Source of the DNA: Actomonas sp963974355
GTDB lineage: Bacteria > Verrucomicrobiota > Verrucomicrobiia > Opitutales > Opitutaceae
Direction of reading: 5' to 3'
Length of the DNA stretch: 64,000 nucleotides
NCBI GenBank assembly: GCA_963974355.1
Contig: CAXBDS010000006.1
Coordinates: forward strand, 1 to 64,000
The translations under genes and the position numbers were made by a program. A model generated the notes under the pieces. It saw only the letters and a list, made by a program, of their open reading frames with translations, was not told the DNA's origin and ran no database searches. This document shows, piece after piece, positions 1-8,522 of this stretch; the first letter of the stretch is position 1, and each line of letters starts with the position of its first letter.

Positions 1-57
1 GGAGGCCATCGGCCTGAGCCCTCGTCAGTCAAGACGTGGTAGGACGGACGCTTACTC

Positions 58-1962
58 TTGTTCGACCCCGATGAGTTACCGCGGATCCGCGCCACCCTCG
101 CTCGTCCGGAATTCGCCGCGCTCTACGACGCCGACCGCAACGCCGACCTCGCGGCTGATCGACGTTTCCTCACCGCGGAGATCGATCTGTTCAATCTCGT
201 CAGTCATCTGAGCCGCGCCGCCACCATCGCGCAGCGCTCCGCCTTCATTCATCGGGTAGATGCCCACCCCGGCCACCGCGATCTCGCCCGTCTTGCACTG
301 ACCACGGTCCTCAAGTTCGACCGCTGGGACTGGGTGCTCGAAGACGGCGAGCACACCGTCGGCGTGATGCGCGCGCCATCGGTCGCCGTGCTCGTGATCT
401 GTGCGCAAGACTGGCTCGGGGACGATCTGGAGCCGGCGCTGCATTCCGCGCTTCTCGATCGTCTCGCGACCGAGGCCGGTCCCGCTTCCTATCGCGCCGT
501 TTCCGCCGAACTGGGCGCCCGCCCGTTTCCCCGTTGGTCGAACAACCCGACCACCACCGGCCTCACTCGCGTCGATGTAAGCCGCTGGCCCGAGGTGTTG
601 GCCGATACCAACCTCCAGATCATCGCCACGGCCGGGCTCATGGCCGTGGCTTGCCGCCTGCCTCACCATCCCGCATCGGCCATGTGGCGCGAACTCGCCC
701 TGCGCAGCTTGCGCGCCTACGACGCGCAGCTCCCGGCGGATCGTTCGTTCCCCGAAGGCACCGCGTATTGGGGTTTTACTTACACCTACTTTTTTCTGGC
801 GCTCGATTTTCTGCGCCGGTGGGCCGGTCAGGATGAGCGCAACCTCTCCGATTTCCCCGCGATGGCGCGCTACGTGATCGCCATGGGCATGCCGACCGAT
901 GGCCGGCCGCGGGACTGCGTGAGCATCGGCGACTGCAACGTCCATAGCTCCGTCGTGCCATTGGCGTGGATCGGGCGTCACTTCCGCGATCCCACCGCGC
1001 AGTTTATGGTCGGCCGTCCCGGACTGCTCAATCCGGCGGACGTTTACGCCTGGGCCGCCATTTGGTTCGATCCCGAGGTGCCCGCGCGGCCCGCCGCCGA
1101 CCTCACCCTCGACCGCATCGCCGCGCCCGGCGTGGTTCTGTCCCGTTCCGGTTGGGGCGATACGGCCGCCGTGCTGTCGTTCCGCAGCGGCGGCCCCTGC
1201 AATCACGAGCATGCCGACCGAAACAGCCTCCTCTTTTCGGCTTTCGGTGAGCGCCTGCTGAATGACCCGTTGCACGCATCCTACTCGACCCACGACCCGA
1301 AGTGGCTGCTGCGCCAAACGGAGGCCCACACCGCCCTGCTGATTGACGGTCACGGGCACGTTTACCATGACGGCGCGGAGGGCACGAATGCATCGCTGGC
1401 CAGCGCCGACCTCGTCGCGCACCAAGTCGGGCTCGGCTGGATGACCGCGACGAGCGACGCCACCGATGCCTACCGCCGTGCCGACCTGCCGGTCCGGCGC
1501 GTGACCCGGACCATCGTTTTCGTCAAGCCGGGCCTGCTCCTCTGCCTCGATGCGGTCGATCTCGTGACCGCGCACCCCATTCAACTCCGATTTCAGGTCG
1601 ATAACGAAGACCACCGCGGACGCGTCACCAGTGACACACACGGCTTCATCATCACCCGTCCGCACGCCCGACTCGCGGCCCAAGTCATTGCCGAGAACGC
1701 CGTTCAAATCGGCCACGGCCAGCTCGATCTCCCGGCCGACGTCGGCACTTACCCCTTTGCCTCGGTTGATTCGGCCGCCGCCACGCGCCATCGAATCCTC
1801 ACGGTTTGCCAAGCCGACCCCACCGGAGCCCCGCCCCCTGACCTCAACTGCGCCCACGCCCAAGGCGAATGGACGATCACCGGAACCTACGCCGGCCAGC
1901 CAGTGAGATTGACCATCTTCGCCTCGGCCACACGGGCGGCACCGGTGATCGCTTGGGGTTAA
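58..1962 (+). CDS. heparinase II/III-family polysaccharide lyase-like protein
   Basis: A 634-residue protein with the layout of heparinase II/III-family lyases: an N-terminal alpha/alpha-toroid (roughly residues 1-340) followed by a beta-sandwich that begins near GVVLSRSGWGD. The family landmark NHEHADRNS (about residue 382) supplies the His-rich motif typical of these lyases. Such enzymes cleave uronic-acid-containing polysaccharides by beta-elimination; the substrate cannot be read from sequence. No signal peptide is visible, so it may act on imported oligosaccharides. The start is TTG at 58; an in-frame TAG at 40-42 shows that the gene does not extend much further upstream. Alternatives are an alginate-, heparan- or ulvan-active enzyme. 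Confidence 0.8.
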   Translation: MFDPDELPRIRATLARPEFAALYDADRNADLAADRRFLTAEIDLFNLVSHLSRAATIAQRSAFIHRVDAHPGHRDLARLALTTVLKFDRWDWVLEDGEHTVGVMRAPSVAVLVICAQDWLGDDLEPALHSALLDRLATEAGPASYRAVSAELGARPFPRWSNNPTTTGLTRVDVSRWPEVLADTNLQIIATAGLMAVACRLPHHPASAMWRELALRSLRAYDAQLPADRSFPEGTAYWGFTYTYFFLALDFLRRWAGQDERNLSDFPAMARYVIAMGMPTDGRPRDCVSIGDCNVHSSVVPLAWIGRHFRDPTAQFMVGRPGLLNPADVYAWAAIWFDPEVPARPAADLTLDRIAAPGVVLSRSGWGDTAAVLSFRSGGPCNHEHADRNSLLFSAFGERLLNDPLHASYSTHDPKWLLRQTEAHTALLIDGHGHVYHDGAEGTNASLASADLVAHQVGLGWMTATSDATDAYRRADLPVRRVTRTIVFVKPGLLLCLDAVDLVTAHPIQLRFQVDNEDHRGRVTSDTHGFIITRPHARLAAQVIAENAVQIGHGQLDLPADVGTYPFASVDSAAATRHRILTVCQADPTGAPPPDLNCAHAQGEWTITGTYAGQPVRLTIFASATRAAPVIAWG

Positions 1963-1984
1963 TTATTCCCGTGCTCGGACGCGT

Positions 1985-2416
1985 TTATTGCGTTCCCGAG
2001 GTTTCAATCGAGTCCACCACGCCCTCGGAAAAAACGACGCGGCTCACCAGTTCGCGGCGGCCACCGGTGCCGACGCCCACTCCGCCACCGACTCGCGTCG
2101 AACCACCGCCGCCGCCCACGCCCAAGCCGATGCTGAAACCCGGCTTGCTTTCCGCGTAATCCCACACCGTCTGCGTGCCGTCTTTACCGGTGCGTGTCAG
2201 CACCCGCGACGGATCGCCCATCGCCATGCGCACTTGTGCCTCGGTAAACCCCACCGCGATTTCCCCGGCCGCCACCTTCGATTGCACGTCGGCGGGCCAC
2301 GCGTCGTAAGTCGCGCGATTGGCCGATATCCGATCCGAAGGCTTCGAGGCACAACCGAAAAGCAGCGTGCTGCCGAGGAGAACCAAAACGAGCGAAACAA
2401 AAGGTAGGTTTTTCAT
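1985..2416 (-). CDS. small lipoprotein, SmpA/OmlA-like
   Basis: A 143-residue lipoprotein. I chose the ATG at 2416 because it gives a short basic N-terminus, a hydrophobic core and a lipobox-like LFGC with the acceptor Cys at residue 22. The middle (VGFTEAQVRMAMGDPSRV, then a TVWDY segment) resembles the small outer-membrane SmpA/BamE-like fold, in which a helical 'G-x-T-x-x-x-V-x-x-x-x-G-x-P' motif is followed by a beta-strand. A glycine-rich stretch (about residues 95-115) precedes the last strand. It is convergent with the lyase gene and divergent from rpiB. Role unknown; an envelope-assembly or structural lipoprotein is likely. Confidence 0.7.
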   Translation of the reverse strand: MKNLPFVSLVLVLLGSTLLFGCASKPSDRISANRATYDAWPADVQSKVAAGEIAVGFTEAQVRMAMGDPSRVLTRTGKDGTQTVWDYAESKPGFSIGLGVGGGGGSTRVGGGVGVGTGGRRELVSRVVFSEGVVDSIETSGTQ

Positions 2417-2523
2417 GACGATAAAGACGTTGCCCCACGGTGAGCTCCGTTGGATAAAACGCACGCCTCGATAGACCTCCGAAGTCGCAGGCAGTTCATC
2501 ACCTTTCATCACGCCTCGTTCCC

Positions 2524-2973
2524 ATGTCCCAAATGTTCTCGATCGCCATCGGTTCCGACCACGCCGGTTTCCTCTACAAGGAAAAGATCAAGGAAATGCT
2601 GCTCGCCGCCGGCCACACCGTGCGCGACTTCGGCACCGATTCGACGGCGTCCTGCGACTACCCTGATTTCATTTTCCCCGTCGCCAAAGCGGTCGGCGCC
2701 GGTGAATTCGAGCGCGGCATCGTGCTCGGCGGCTCGGGCAATGGGGAAGCGATCACCGCCAACCGCGTCAAAGGCGTCCGCTGCGGCCTCTGCTGGAACG
2801 AACAGGTCGCTATCTGGAACCGCTCCCATAACGACGGCAACGTGCTCTCTCTCGGCGAACGCACCGTCACCGAGGCCGAGGCATTGCACATTGTGAACGT
2901 TTGGCTGAGCACGCCCTTCGAGGGCGGCCGCCACATCCGACGCATCGAAAAAATCGACGCGCCGTCGGCCTAA
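2524..2973 (+). CDS. rpiB: ribose-5-phosphate isomerase B (RpiB/LacAB family)
   Basis: A 149-residue cytoplasmic isomerase that interconverts ribose-5-phosphate and ribulose-5-phosphate in the pentose phosphate pathway. The N-terminal IGSDHAGF motif and the phosphate/substrate loop GGSGNGEAITANRVKGVRC are both present, and the length matches the family. In the loop, the catalytic Cys of the E. coli-type enzyme (CGTG) is replaced by Gly/Ser (GGSGNGE), as in the mycobacterial-type RpiB in which a Glu acts as base. The downstream HNDGNVLSLGER motif is conserved. Transcribed alone, 107 nt from the divergent lipoprotein gene. A related sugar-phosphate isomerase activity (allose or galactose type) is possible. 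Confidence 0.88.
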   Translation: MSQMFSIAIGSDHAGFLYKEKIKEMLLAAGHTVRDFGTDSTASCDYPDFIFPVAKAVGAGEFERGIVLGGSGNGEAITANRVKGVRCGLCWNEQVAIWNRSHNDGNVLSLGERTVTEAEALHIVNVWLSTPFEGGRHIRRIEKIDAPSA

Positions 2974-3033
2974 TCCCGGCCCTTCCGAGCCCCGACCAGC
3001 TCACCGCCCACGGGTCGGCTGCAGAAACAATTT

Positions 3034-3062
3034 GACATCGAAGTAATTATTATTTCGATGTC
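3034..3062. promoter_or_regulatory. inverted repeat, probable operator of the MarR regulator
   Basis: Perfect 9-bp arms GACATCGAA (3034-3042) and TTCGATGTC (3054-3062) are separated by an AT-rich 11-nt spacer. They sit 11 nt before the MarR gene start at 3074. The core TCGAA/TTCGA recurs in the palindrome before the dioxygenase gene. MarR proteins usually repress their own promoter by binding such sites; binding here is inferred. Confidence 0.6.
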
Positions 3063-3073
3063 GAACTATAGCC

Positions 3074-3520
3074 ATGATCGCTCGCCCTCCCCTTCCTGCC
3101 CCGACCCGCCGCGCGCTGTCGACGTTCGTCAAGCTGGTCCGTGCCGCCGAGACGGTTTCCAACCGCAGCCACGCCGCCCTGCCGAAGGGGCTCACGTTTG
3201 CTCAGTTCGGGGTATTGGAGGCTCTCTTCCATTGCGGCCCGCTCTTCCAATCCGAACTTGCGACCAAAGTCCTCAAGAGTCCCGCCAACCTCACCTTGGT
3301 GGTCGACAACCTCGAACGCGACGGTCACGTCCGCCGCGAGCGCGATCCAGCCGACCGTCGCTACGTGCGGGTCAGCCTGACAAACTCCGGCGAAACCTTT
3401 ATCGCGGAGCTCTTCCCCGCCATCGCCGCAGACATCACTCGCGAATTCGCCCGCCTCACCGCCGACGAACAAACCACCCTCGGCAATCTCTGCCGCACCC
3501 TGGGCCACGCCCAAACCTGA
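3074..3520 (+). CDS. MarR-family transcriptional regulator (MhqR-like by context)
   Basis: A 148-residue winged-helix regulator. The central part (LTFAQFGVLEALFHCGPLF to about residue 105) has the MarR helix-turn-helix followed by the wing RRERDPADRRYVRVSLT, the family's DxRxxxxxLT signature. MarR dimers usually repress neighbouring genes and release DNA when a ligand or an oxidised/alkylated Cys is sensed; one Cys (in FHCGPLF) lies just before the recognition region. The gene is followed by an MhqO-like dioxygenase and an MhqD-like hydrolase, the set that the Bacillus MhqR repressor controls in response to quinones. A regulator of that circuit is therefore the best guess, made from context rather than from the protein alone. 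Confidence 0.85.
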   Translation: MIARPPLPAPTRRALSTFVKLVRAAETVSNRSHAALPKGLTFAQFGVLEALFHCGPLFQSELATKVLKSPANLTLVVDNLERDGHVRRERDPADRRYVRVSLTNSGETFIAELFPAIAADITREFARLTADEQTTLGNLCRTLGHAQT

Positions 3521-3550
3521 GTTTTCAGGTCCCTCTCTTTTTCCGTAATA

Positions 3551-3564
3551 CTTCGATATCGAAG
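3551..3564. promoter_or_regulatory. 14-bp perfect palindrome upstream of the dioxygenase
   Basis: CTTCGATATCGAAG is a perfect palindrome 33 nt before the dioxygenase ATG. It shares the TTCGA/TCGAA half-sites with the repeat before the MarR gene. It probably serves as a second MarR operator controlling the dioxygenase-hydrolase pair. Confidence 0.6.
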
Positions 3565-3597
3565 CACCAGCCACCGCCCTGCCAAAGCCATACCATC

Positions 3598-4527
3598 ATG
3601 AACCTGCTCGGTCTCCATCACATCACCGCCATCGCCGGCGAACCTCGCCGCAATGTCGATTTCTACACCCGCGTCCTCGGTCTTCGACTCGTCAAGAAGA
3701 CCGTCAACTTCGACGATCCCACCACCTACCACCTTTACTACGGTGACAGTGTCGGCACCCCCGGCTCGATCCTCACCTTCTTCCCGTGGTCCGGCATCCC
3801 CAAGGGCCGCCCCGGCACCGGCCAAGCCTATGCCACCAGTTTCAGCGTGCCCGCCGGTTCCCTTGAATTCTGGTTCCAACGCCTGAAAGCCAACGACGTC
3901 CAGATCGTCGGGGCCGAACCTCGCTGGGGGGAGGAAACGCTGCGCTTCACCGATCCCGACGGCATGGTGGTTGAACTCATCGCCACCGCCGAAGCCGATC
4001 CCCGCCCAGCTTGGTCGCATCCCGAAATCTCGGCCGAGGTGGGCATCCGCGGTTTCCACTCGGTCACGCTGGCCGTCAACGCCGACGCGCCCACGGCCAA
4101 ACTGCTCACAGAAACCATGGGCTATCGCCCAATGCAGGCGGAAGGCGGTCGCAGCCGTTTCACCACCGGCGCGAGCGGCCCCGGCACCTACGTTGACGTG
4201 CTCGTCGACCCGTCGCTGCCGCGGGGGCTGCAGGGGGCCGGCACCGTCCACCACGTGGCCTTCCGCACCGCCGACGACGCCACCCAGGCAACGGATCGCG
4301 TCGCGCTCAGCCAACTCGGATTACACGTCAGCCCGGTCATGGATCGGAACTACTTCCACTCCATTTACTACCGCGAGCCCGCCGGCATCCTGTTCGAAAT
4401 CGCCACGGATCCGCCCGGCTTCGCCATCGACGAATCCGTCGAGACGCTCGGCGAAGGCCTCATGTTGCCCGCCCAATACGAGTCCCACCGCGCGGAAATC
4501 GAAACCGCCCTCCCGTCCCTCAAGTAA
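3598..4527 (+). CDS. ring-cleaving dioxygenase, glyoxalase/VOC superfamily (MhqO-like)
   Basis: A 309-residue two-module VOC protein. The ATG at 3598 starts the protein exactly at the conserved MNLLGLHHITAIAG; the frame is open further upstream, but that part overlaps the MarR gene and is non-conserved. Metal ligands expected of extradiol-type VOC enzymes are visible: a His of LHHIT (about residue 8), a His of VHHVAF (about 222) and the Glu of GILFEIATD (about 274). The first module contains NVDFYTRVLGLRLVKKTVNF, closely resembling MhqO/MhqA proteins of Bacillus, which cleave methylhydroquinone- and catechol-type compounds. It probably forms a detoxification unit with the flanking regulator and hydrolase. 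Confidence 0.82.
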   Translation: MNLLGLHHITAIAGEPRRNVDFYTRVLGLRLVKKTVNFDDPTTYHLYYGDSVGTPGSILTFFPWSGIPKGRPGTGQAYATSFSVPAGSLEFWFQRLKANDVQIVGAEPRWGEETLRFTDPDGMVVELIATAEADPRPAWSHPEISAEVGIRGFHSVTLAVNADAPTAKLLTETMGYRPMQAEGGRSRFTTGASGPGTYVDVLVDPSLPRGLQGAGTVHHVAFRTADDATQATDRVALSQLGLHVSPVMDRNYFHSIYYREPAGILFEIATDPPGFAIDESVETLGEGLMLPAQYESHRAEIETALPSLK

Positions 4528-4551
4528 CACCGTTCTCAACCCGATTCCGTC

Positions 4552-5175
4552 ATGTCCGCTCCGTCTCTCCTTTATCACCTCGACCCCGGCTCCGATGCCG
4601 CCGCACCTCCGGTCCTGCTGCTCCACGGCACCGGCGGCAACGAGCACGACCTCGTGTCGCTCGGCCGTTCGCTTGCCCCCGGCTCCACGTTGCTCAGTCC
4701 CCGCGGGCCGGTCAGCGAAGGCGGGGCCGCCCGCTTCTTCGCCCGTCTCGCCGAAGGCCGGTTTGACCCGACCGAAGTCGAAGCCCGCACGCACCAACTC
4801 GCCGATTTCGTTGCCGCTGCCGCCGCGAAACATGGCCTCGATTTGACGCGCTTGATCGCCGTCGGGTTTTCCAACGGGGCCAACGTCGCCGCCACGCTCC
4901 TCCAGCTCCGGCCCGAAATCCTCGGCGGCGGTGCGCTCCTGCTCCGCCCCATGGTCGTGCTTGACCGGCCGGCGACCGCCGGCTCGCTCACCGGTCGCTC
5001 GGTTGCCCTGCTCAACGGTTCGCGCGATCCCATCGTGCCGCTCGATCACCCGCCGCATCTCGCCGCGCTGCTCGAAGCGGGCGACGCCGTGGTCACGTCC
5101 CACCTGTTGCCCGCCAGTCACGGCCTGACGGCGGCCGACCTGACAATCGCCGAGCGTTTTTTCGCCCGCTCCTAG
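4552..5175 (+). CDS. alpha/beta-hydrolase, carboxylesterase/phospholipase family (MhqD-like)
   Basis: A 207-residue alpha/beta-hydrolase of the carboxylesterase/phospholipase (YodD/MhqD) type. The sequence shows the oxyanion segment LLLHGTGGNEHDL, the nucleophile elbow VGFSNGAN (GxSxG, Ser about residue 108), the acid in LNGSRDPIVP and the base in PASHGLT. It begins 24 nt after the dioxygenase stop, so the two are probably co-transcribed. In Bacillus the equivalent hydrolase accompanies the ring-cleaving dioxygenase in quinone resistance; the real substrate is not known. Cytoplasmic, no signal peptide. Confidence 0.82.
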   Translation: MSAPSLLYHLDPGSDAAAPPVLLLHGTGGNEHDLVSLGRSLAPGSTLLSPRGPVSEGGAARFFARLAEGRFDPTEVEARTHQLADFVAAAAAKHGLDLTRLIAVGFSNGANVAATLLQLRPEILGGGALLLRPMVVLDRPATAGSLTGRSVALLNGSRDPIVPLDHPPHLAALLEAGDAVVTSHLLPASHGLTAADLTIAERFFARS

Positions 5176-5228
5176 ACAAGTCGGCCGTCGTGTTGCAGGT
5201 TCAGGGCAGTCTAACCGCTCCCCGGACC

Positions 5229-5909
5229 ATGCGACTTACTTTCTACGGCCACTCCTGTTTCCTGCTCGAAACCGCGCGACATCGCCTGCTGTTCGATCCG
5301 TTCATCAGTGAAAACCCGGCCGCGAGCATCCCGCTGGACGACATCCGCTGCGACTACTTGCTCATCACGCATGGCCATAGCGACCACACCTGCGACGCCG
5401 CGGCCCTCGCGAAGGCCAACGACGCCACCATCATCGCCAACCACGAAATCGCCGAATACTTTGGCGCCCAAGGCCTGAAAACCCACGGCATGAACCCCGG
5501 CGGCGGCTTCGCGTTTCCCTTCGGCCGCGCCGCCCTTACCGTGGCGTTTCATACCTCCAGCTTCGATTTCGCCCAGCCTCACGTCTATGCGGGCTGCCCG
5601 TGCGGCATCGTGGTCGAGGCCGACGGCAAACGCGTTTACCATGCCGGCGACACCGCGCTCTTCAGCGACATGAAGCTGATCGCCCGCAAGGGACTCGACC
5701 TCGCCATCGTGCCCATCGGCGACAACTACACCATGGGGCCCGAAGACGCGCTTGACGCCCTTGATTTTCTGCAAGCCAAGGTCGCCGTGCCCATGCACTA
5801 CGGCACGTGGCCGGTCATCGCCCAGGACGCCCACGCCTTCGCCGCCGCCGCCGCTGAACGCAAACACGCGGTCCAAGTGCTCGCGCCCGGCGATTCGCTC
5901 GATTTCTAG
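5229..5909 (+). CDS. metal-dependent hydrolase, MBL fold (UPF0173/YtkL-like)
   Basis: A 226-residue metallo-beta-lactamase-fold hydrolase. The ATG at 5229 begins the protein with MRLTFYGHSCFLL, the usual start of this family; an upstream in-frame GTG at 5190 would add 13 unconserved residues. Metal-binding motifs are ITHGHSDHTCD (HxHxDH), the HTSSFD and YHAGDTALF segments, and the late MHYGTWP His. Members resemble UlaG but their substrate is unknown. It sits between the quinone cluster and the E1 gene on the same strand, with no clear functional link. Confidence 0.85.
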   Translation: MRLTFYGHSCFLLETARHRLLFDPFISENPAASIPLDDIRCDYLLITHGHSDHTCDAAALAKANDATIIANHEIAEYFGAQGLKTHGMNPGGGFAFPFGRAALTVAFHTSSFDFAQPHVYAGCPCGIVVEADGKRVYHAGDTALFSDMKLIARKGLDLAIVPIGDNYTMGPEDALDALDFLQAKVAVPMHYGTWPVIAQDAHAFAAAAAERKHAVQVLAPGDSLDF

Positions 5910-5924
5910 CCCCCACGCGCAGGC

Positions 5925-8000
5925 TTGCCCGCCTCCGCTGGGAGGCCCAACGTCTCCGCCTTGGCTACGGTATTCCCTCCTCCTCCCGCGATTCTGGCGC
6001 AACGCGATCTGAGCGTCGCCGAAACCGAATCGTTCTCCCCCGACGTCCTGCTGCGCATCTATGCGTGGATGCACCTCGCCCGCCGTGGTGACAACCGCAT
6101 CCTCGAGCTCTTCCGCGAAGGCCTCATTAAAGGCACGGTCACCGGCGGCCAAGGCAACGAGGCCATGATCATCCCGCTCACGCTGCTCGCCGACAAGGCC
6201 ATCGACGTCGTCTCGTTTACCCACCGCGACTTCGGCGGACACCTCATCTGGGGCGGCCACCTGGGCGAGCACCTCAACCAGTATTTCGCCAACGCCGAGA
6301 GTCCGACTCAGGCCCGTGAGGGCAACGTGCATCATGGCGACCCGGCCCATCGCTCGCTGCCGATGATCAGCCACTTGGGCGCCATGTTGTCCAACGTGAT
6401 CGGGCTCACCGACGCCCAACGCCGCTCCGGCAAAAAAGCCGTCGGCATCACCTTCTTCGGCGACGGCGGTTCCAGCACGGGCGACATCCACGAATGTCTC
6501 AACCTCGCCGCGCTGCTCAACCTGCCCATCCTCTTCGTCGTCGAAAACAACGGCTACGCCTACTCGACCCCGAAAGAAGAACAGTTTTCGCCCGGCACTG
6601 AGATCTGGCGCCGCGCCGCCGGCTACGGGATCGAGGGCCTCGCCTTTGACGGCACTGATCCGGAAGTCAGCGCCCGCACGCTCGCCGCCGCCCTGACCAA
6701 GGTTCGCACCACCTCACGCCCGATGCTCGTGGAAGCTCGCATCCTCCGGCTCCGCGGCCACGCCGCCTACGACACCTGCGATTATCTGCCGGCTGGCGCG
6801 ACCGAGGCCATGCTCGCCGCCGATCCGATGCCCCGCTTTCGCCAGAAACTCGTCGCCGCCGGCCACGAAGCCGCGCTCACCGCGATCGAAACCGAGTTGA
6901 ACGCCTGGATCGAAGCCTGCATCGCCCAAGGCCTCGCGGTAGGCCGCCCCAGTCCCGCCTCCCTCCCCCCCGATGCGTTTGCCCCCAACGACGAGCCAAT
7001 GACGTGGGATCCCTCCACCCCAACGAAGGCCACGCTCAATCCGGCCCAAGCCCTCAACTCCGCCCTGCGCAAAATCCTCACCGAACAACCCGAGAGCATT
7101 GTGCTCGGCCAGGACATCGCGACTTATGGCGGCGCGTTTAAGGTCACCGACAACCTTTTTAAGGAATTCGACCGTAGCCGCGTCTTCAATACGCCGCTGG
7201 CCGAAAGCGCCTGCACCGGCTGGGCCACCGGGCTCGCGCTCGGCGGCTATCGCCCCATCGAGGAATTTCAATTCGCCGATTTTTCCACCGAGGCCCTGAC
7301 CCAAATCGCCCTCAACGCCGCATCCTACTATTTCCGCTCCGGCGCGAAGGTGCCGCTCGTCCTGCGCCTGCCCTGCGGCGGCGGGCTGACGTTTGGCTCG
7401 TTCCATTCGCAGGAACTCGAATCGCTGTTCCTCTCCATGCCCGGCTTGAAAGGCCTCTACCCGAGCACCCCGCAGGACGCCTTCAACGCCCTGCTCGCCG
7501 CCTACGAAGACAACAACCCGGTCCTGCTCTTCGAGCACAAGAGCCTCTATCGCCGCGACAAAGGTCCCGTCGCGTTCGACCCAAACTACCGCGAGGTTTG
7601 GCAACCGCGCCACGTCGCCGCCGGCGACTACGCCACCTTTGTCACCTACGGCGAAATGGTGTCCGTCGCGGAAGAAGCCGCCGCGTATTTCGCCGACGAA
7701 TACGAACAGACCTTCGACCTCTTCGACCTGCGCGCCCTCGCACCGTTGCAACTCGACGCCATCAAGGCCTCGCTCGCCCGCACCCATCGCCTGATCGTCC
7801 TGCACGAGGGGCGGCGCACCCACGGCTTCGGCGCCGAACTGGTCGCCCGCCTCACCGAGGAACATTTCTTCGATCTCGAAGCCCCGCCGCTGCGCATCGG
7901 CTCGCTCGATCTGCCGGTGCCGTTTGCGCCCGAGCTAGAAAACGCCTTCCGCCCGACCGCCGACAAACTCATCGCCACCATCGCCGATTGGATCGGTTGA
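5925..8000 (+). CDS. 2-oxoacid dehydrogenase E1, fused alpha and beta subunits
   Basis: A 691-residue fusion of the thiamine-diphosphate-dependent E1 alpha and beta chains of a branched-chain 2-oxoacid or pyruvate-type dehydrogenase. The alpha half (about residues 30-345) contains the TPP/Mg motif GDGGSSTGDIHECLNLAA through VVENNGYAYSTP. The beta half starts near LNPAQALNSALRKIL and has the PLAESACTGWATGLAL and VLRLPCGGG segments. It decarboxylates the 2-oxoacid and acylates the lipoyl domain of E2; E2 and E3 are not in this window. The first ATG is too far inside. The start is TTG at 5925 or TTG at 5961, and neither has a good ribosome site. Confidence 0.85.
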   Translation: MPASAGRPNVSALATVFPPPPAILAQRDLSVAETESFSPDVLLRIYAWMHLARRGDNRILELFREGLIKGTVTGGQGNEAMIIPLTLLADKAIDVVSFTHRDFGGHLIWGGHLGEHLNQYFANAESPTQAREGNVHHGDPAHRSLPMISHLGAMLSNVIGLTDAQRRSGKKAVGITFFGDGGSSTGDIHECLNLAALLNLPILFVVENNGYAYSTPKEEQFSPGTEIWRRAAGYGIEGLAFDGTDPEVSARTLAAALTKVRTTSRPMLVEARILRLRGHAAYDTCDYLPAGATEAMLAADPMPRFRQKLVAAGHEAALTAIETELNAWIEACIAQGLAVGRPSPASLPPDAFAPNDEPMTWDPSTPTKATLNPAQALNSALRKILTEQPESIVLGQDIATYGGAFKVTDNLFKEFDRSRVFNTPLAESACTGWATGLALGGYRPIEEFQFADFSTEALTQIALNAASYYFRSGAKVPLVLRLPCGGGLTFGSFHSQELESLFLSMPGLKGLYPSTPQDAFNALLAAYEDNNPVLLFEHKSLYRRDKGPVAFDPNYREVWQPRHVAAGDYATFVTYGEMVSVAEEAAAYFADEYEQTFDLFDLRALAPLQLDAIKASLARTHRLIVLHEGRRTHGFGAELVARLTEEHFFDLEAPPLRIGSLDLPVPFAPELENAFRPTADKLIATIADWIG

Positions 8001-8012
8001 CCCGTCGTTTTC

Positions 8013-8522
8013 ATGCCTTCGCCCATCGATCCCGCCCGCTGGGGTGCCATCAAACTCTTCGCCACCGACGTCGACGGCGTGCTCACCGACGGCACCATCC
8101 ACGTCGCGGGCAACGGCATTGAAAGCAAAATTTTCTCGGTGCTCGACGGCCTCGGCATGGTGAAACTGATGCGGGCCGGCATCGCCGTGGCGTGGATCAG
8201 CGGACGCGCCTCCGATGCCACCACCGTGCGAGCCGCGGAGTTGAAGATCACCCACGTCATCCAAGGCCGCTCCGACAAGCACGTCGCCCTCCCCGCCCTC
8301 GCGGCTCAACTCGGCCTCAGCGCCGAACAGTGCTGCTACGTGGGCGACGATGACATTGACACCGGCGCGATCACGTGGGCCGGCATCGGTTGCGCTCCCG
8401 GCGATTCGATGCCCTCCGCCCTCCACGCCGCCGACTATGTTACAGCGCGTCCCGGCGGCCGCGGCGCCGTGCGAGAAATCTGCGAACACATCCTCGCCGC
8501 CGGTGGTCCCACATCCAGATGA
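8013..8522 (+). CDS. kdsC: 3-deoxy-D-manno-octulosonate 8-phosphate phosphatase (KdsC-type HAD)
   Basis: A 169-residue class C0 HAD phosphatase lacking a cap domain, as expected for KdsC, which removes phosphate from KDO-8-phosphate in LPS inner-core synthesis. Visible motifs are LFATDVDGVLTDG (motif I, nucleophile and acid Asp), WISGRAS (motif II), and the basic plus acidic residues around GRSDKH and YVGDDDIDT (motifs III/IV). The stop codon overlaps the next start as ATGA, and the gene leads directly into lptC-lptA-lptB, which strongly supports the LPS role. Confidence 0.88.
   Translation: MPSPIDPARWGAIKLFATDVDGVLTDGTIHVAGNGIESKIFSVLDGLGMVKLMRAGIAVAWISGRASDATTVRAAELKITHVIQGRSDKHVALPALAAQLGLSAEQCCYVGDDDIDTGAITWAGIGCAPGDSMPSALHAADYVTARPGGRGAVREICEHILAAGGPTSR

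Noticed and set aside
76..1863. Long open frame on the minus strand opposite the polysaccharide lyase
   Set aside because: GC-rich codon use leaves long shadow frames; the lyase motifs are on the plus strand and this one shows only low-complexity Gly/Arg/Val runs.
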